A stretch of DNA of 64,000 nucleotides, taken from positions 54,471,702 to 54,535,701 of the forward strand of contig OX359264.1 in NCBI GenBank assembly GCA_947179155.2, read 5' to 3'. The position numbers and the translations under genes are program-made. Below are positions 61,461 to 64,000 of this stretch, in pieces (the stretch's first letter is position 1; each line of letters starts with the position of its first letter). Below the pieces are notes generated by a model. It was not told the DNA's origin, made no database searches, and saw nothing but the letters and a program-made list of their open reading frames with translations. The DNA comes from Hedera helix. Its lineage: Eukaryota; Streptophyta; Magnoliopsida; Apiales; Araliaceae.

Positions 61461-64000
61461 TGTGACGCCCCCAAATCTAGACCCACACAGCCCAAACTTG
61501 AGTCGTCAAAAGACTACAACAAAATTATTACAACAAAGCACAACGTACAACAATACCGTGTATATTAATACACAACTAAGTCTTCACTATTATTGTCACA
61601 CTATTTTACAGCACGTGAAGACTACGATAGCTATCCCTCGGACTCCCACTCCATTCCCCGGCTAGACCCAGCTACGTTCTCATATCCTGTTGAAAAATAA
61701 TGGAACAAAAGGGTGAGCTCAAATAGCCCAGTAAGAAATATTATGACTAAGATAATGACGAATAAATTATCATTAGCCTTCAACAGGTGAGTTCTTGATA
61801 GAATACAACAGAATACAAGGTGTATATCAAAAACTGCAGTTAAATTCTTGAACAATGTTCAGATCAATAATAGCGGCGGAATGAGCAATCTATTAGAAGA
61901 ATAATGTAGACTATAATGTCCACGCGCTTCTCTTTTTCGTAAAAACATCATCAACTTTTATCATCTGAAATACCATTAGTCAAGATAATACAAATTCACA
62001 GTTCCTGGTCATAATCATGCAAATCAACAGTTCATCTATTCATTACGGGCCAAAGAGAACATTCAATATAGCACCAGCGGTCATGATTATACCAGATTCA
62101 GCCTTTGGTCATAATCATGCCAAACAACAGTTCATCTATGCACTACGGGCCAAAGAGAACATTCAATATAGCACCAGCGGTCATGATTTTACCAGATTCA
62201 ACCTTTGGTCATAATCATACCAAACAACAGTTCATCTATGCACTACGGGCCAAAGAGAACTTTCAATATAACAACAACGGTCATGATTATACCAGATTCA
62301 GCCTTTGGTCATAATCATACCAAACAACAGTTCATCTATGCACTACGGGCCAAAGAGAACTTTCATCACGTGCCATAAAAGACACCGAACAGATGTATCG
62401 CCTTTAACCTAATATATCGCCTTTAACCTATCATCTGTTCAACAAATATATCACATCTGTGCCCCCGGCCACAGATATTCACAACAGCTTGATTCTTGAT
62501 GATTAGTACAAATAATAGTGATACAATTGATGAACAGAAGAAACAGGATAAACAATAAGTATCGGAAGTTTACTTTGTGCAGATTCAAATAATGTCCAAA
62601 TTGTCAACATGATGTGGAGTGAAATTTAAAAATGTTATTCAAGATTCTCAGTTCAGAATAACGGTTACAGTTCAATAGAAAGATTCAGAAAATAGGAAGG
62701 TTCAGTTGAAATAATGAAGTTCAACTATTATGGAACATATAATATTTTCAGGAATTATAGAAGCAATAGTTCCATAATAAGTTTCGATTCAGGAGTATGA
62801 AAGAAAATAATATCCCTTACCGTAGCAAGTTCAAGAGTGTAAAAAAAAATGACATTTCTTACCTTAACACGTGACTGGATATTGATTTAAATGAGATTGA
62901 TCAACCTATATATTTATAATAAAATTAATAATTACAACATGTAAACTTCAAAGTGTATGATAACTCATATATTATGAACTATCAAAATTATATATATTTA
63001 ACATAATTTTTGTAGTATAAAATACCAACTTTAAAATAGTTTTAAAAATAATATTCCAAAATAAATCTTCCAAAGAAAGCTTTTAAAAATGAATCTTCTC
63101 AAAGAAGAGTCTTCTAAAGGAAGATTTGTGAATACCGTGAAAAATAGTAATTTATAAAATTACTACTCTTTAATAAAAGACTTACTTGAAAATTTTCTGC
63201 ACTCCTTTTGGCTTTCAAACACTCAAAATAAGCTTACTATTCTCAGAGAAAACTCATAAAATTCTTATAGAAAAATTCTATGTTTTAGGTGTGATTTTTC
63301 TATTCAGCTGAACAATCTATTTATAGGAGAAAATAAGTTACTATGCATGGTAGGTGGGAGGCGTACTGCACGCCAGTGCTGAAAATTTCAGCAGCTGCGG
63401 CAGCAGCCCACGTTTCTGTTTTCTCCCAGCACATTTTCAAATTTGGTTTTCCTCAGGTGGGTCCCACAGAGGGCCCACATGTTTTCTTACTATTCACGTA
63501 CTATTCACGTTACTATTTCAAATAGTAAAATTAATTTTTTTATTTTTTATTTATTTATTTATTTATTTATTCTTCCTGTGAGTCCAACATATAAAATAAT
63601 GTTACCACAATAATGTAAGAAACACGTTACATATTTTTATTAATTTAATAATATAAATTATAGTGTATTTGCTACTGTGACAATTATTAGATTCAATAAT
63701 TTTAAACTACAGTGTACCAACAATTATTGACTCGATGATATGAAATACAGTGTAATGACAATTATTGAATCAATAATGCAAAATACTGTGTAGCAACAAT
63801 TATTGGATTGATAATATAAAATATTATGCAGTGACAATTATCGATGCAATGATGCGTAACAGTTACGGTGTCAATTATCAGACCAATAATATGAGACACT
63901 ATGCAATACCGTGTGCTACTGTAGAGTACCGCATGCTACAGTAAAATACCATAAATTACCGTATGCTACTATTCTTTTATCACCGGTATTTTAACAGTTA
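61461..64000 (-). repeat. Family C LTR 6, cut by the window end
   Basis: At least 2540 bp are present, with TATA box at 63318-63325. Private variants include AAATATTATGAC near 61737 and AATCATGCC near 62113. The array continues past the window, so the unit count is a minimum. Confidence 0.9.

Larger units (their letters stand above)
42056..64000. mobile_element. Family C LTR array: inverted head plus tandem LTR-internal units
   Basis: This is one continuous block of family C sequence. Left to right it holds a plus-oriented partial LTR (42056-43891), a minus-oriented partial LTR (43896-45735), then alternating 281-bp internal domains and minus-oriented LTRs with a unit length of 3091 bp. Four full LTRs are 2810 bp and one is 2799 bp; the sixth runs off the window. 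Units differ by few substitutions, poly-A length changes and one 11-bp deletion. There is no gag or pol anywhere. Short frames recur in every unit only because the DNA repeats. Confidence 0.92.

Overview
The window is nuclear DNA from a flowering plant, most likely a eudicot. It is AT-rich and gene-poor, with GT-AG introns, plant-specific gene families, MITEs and long-terminal-repeat (LTR) retroelements with initiator-tRNA-Met primer sites. Only two intact genes can be supported. A SOSEKI polarity protein lies on the plus strand (7356-8655, three exons, 362 aa). A RABE1/Rab8-type small GTPase lies on the minus strand (23548 down to 16889, eight exons, 216 aa). Broken pieces of a TOPLESS-related gene and of one unidentified gene lie at about 38.98-41.25 kb. 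I saw no tRNA, rRNA or CRISPR array.

Layout. 1-3290: a long inverted-repeat element with minisatellites in its centre. 3.3-7.3 kb: AT-rich intergenic DNA. 7.36-8.66 kb: SOSEKI. 9163-9796: a hAT-type MITE with an 8-bp target duplication. 10462-16465: an old LTR with part of its internal region (family B), next to the 3' end of RABE1. 16.9-23.5 kb: RABE1, with transposon-derived and repetitive DNA in introns 1, 3 and 6. 25614-36901: a very young, complete, non-coding LTR retrotransposon (family A). It has two 4492-bp LTRs, a CAATG target duplication and a 2294-bp internal region with no gag-pol, and resembles a LARD. 36.9-41.2 kb: MITEs and pseudogenes. 41250-64000: family C LTR sequence.

The most unusual part is 42056-64000. 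It opens with two LTR halves head to head, forming an inverted repeat of about 1.8 kb per arm with almost no spacer, in which both LTR TATA boxes point at the centre. A tandem array follows and runs off the window end: LTR (2810 bp), internal domain (281 bp), LTR, internal domain, and so on, with a period of 3091 bp (3080 once). Each internal domain keeps a primer-binding site and a polypurine tract but has no room for genes. The array looks like a chain of minimal LTR elements that share LTRs, and the inverted head is a candidate source of hairpin RNA.

Families A, B and C share minus orientation, similar LTR ends and a conserved AATTTCG...CGAAATT palindrome beside the polypurine tract. A and C also have clear tRNA-iMet primer sites. 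This points to a common, absent autonomous helper, probably Ty3/gypsy (Tekay/Del-like); that last step is inference.
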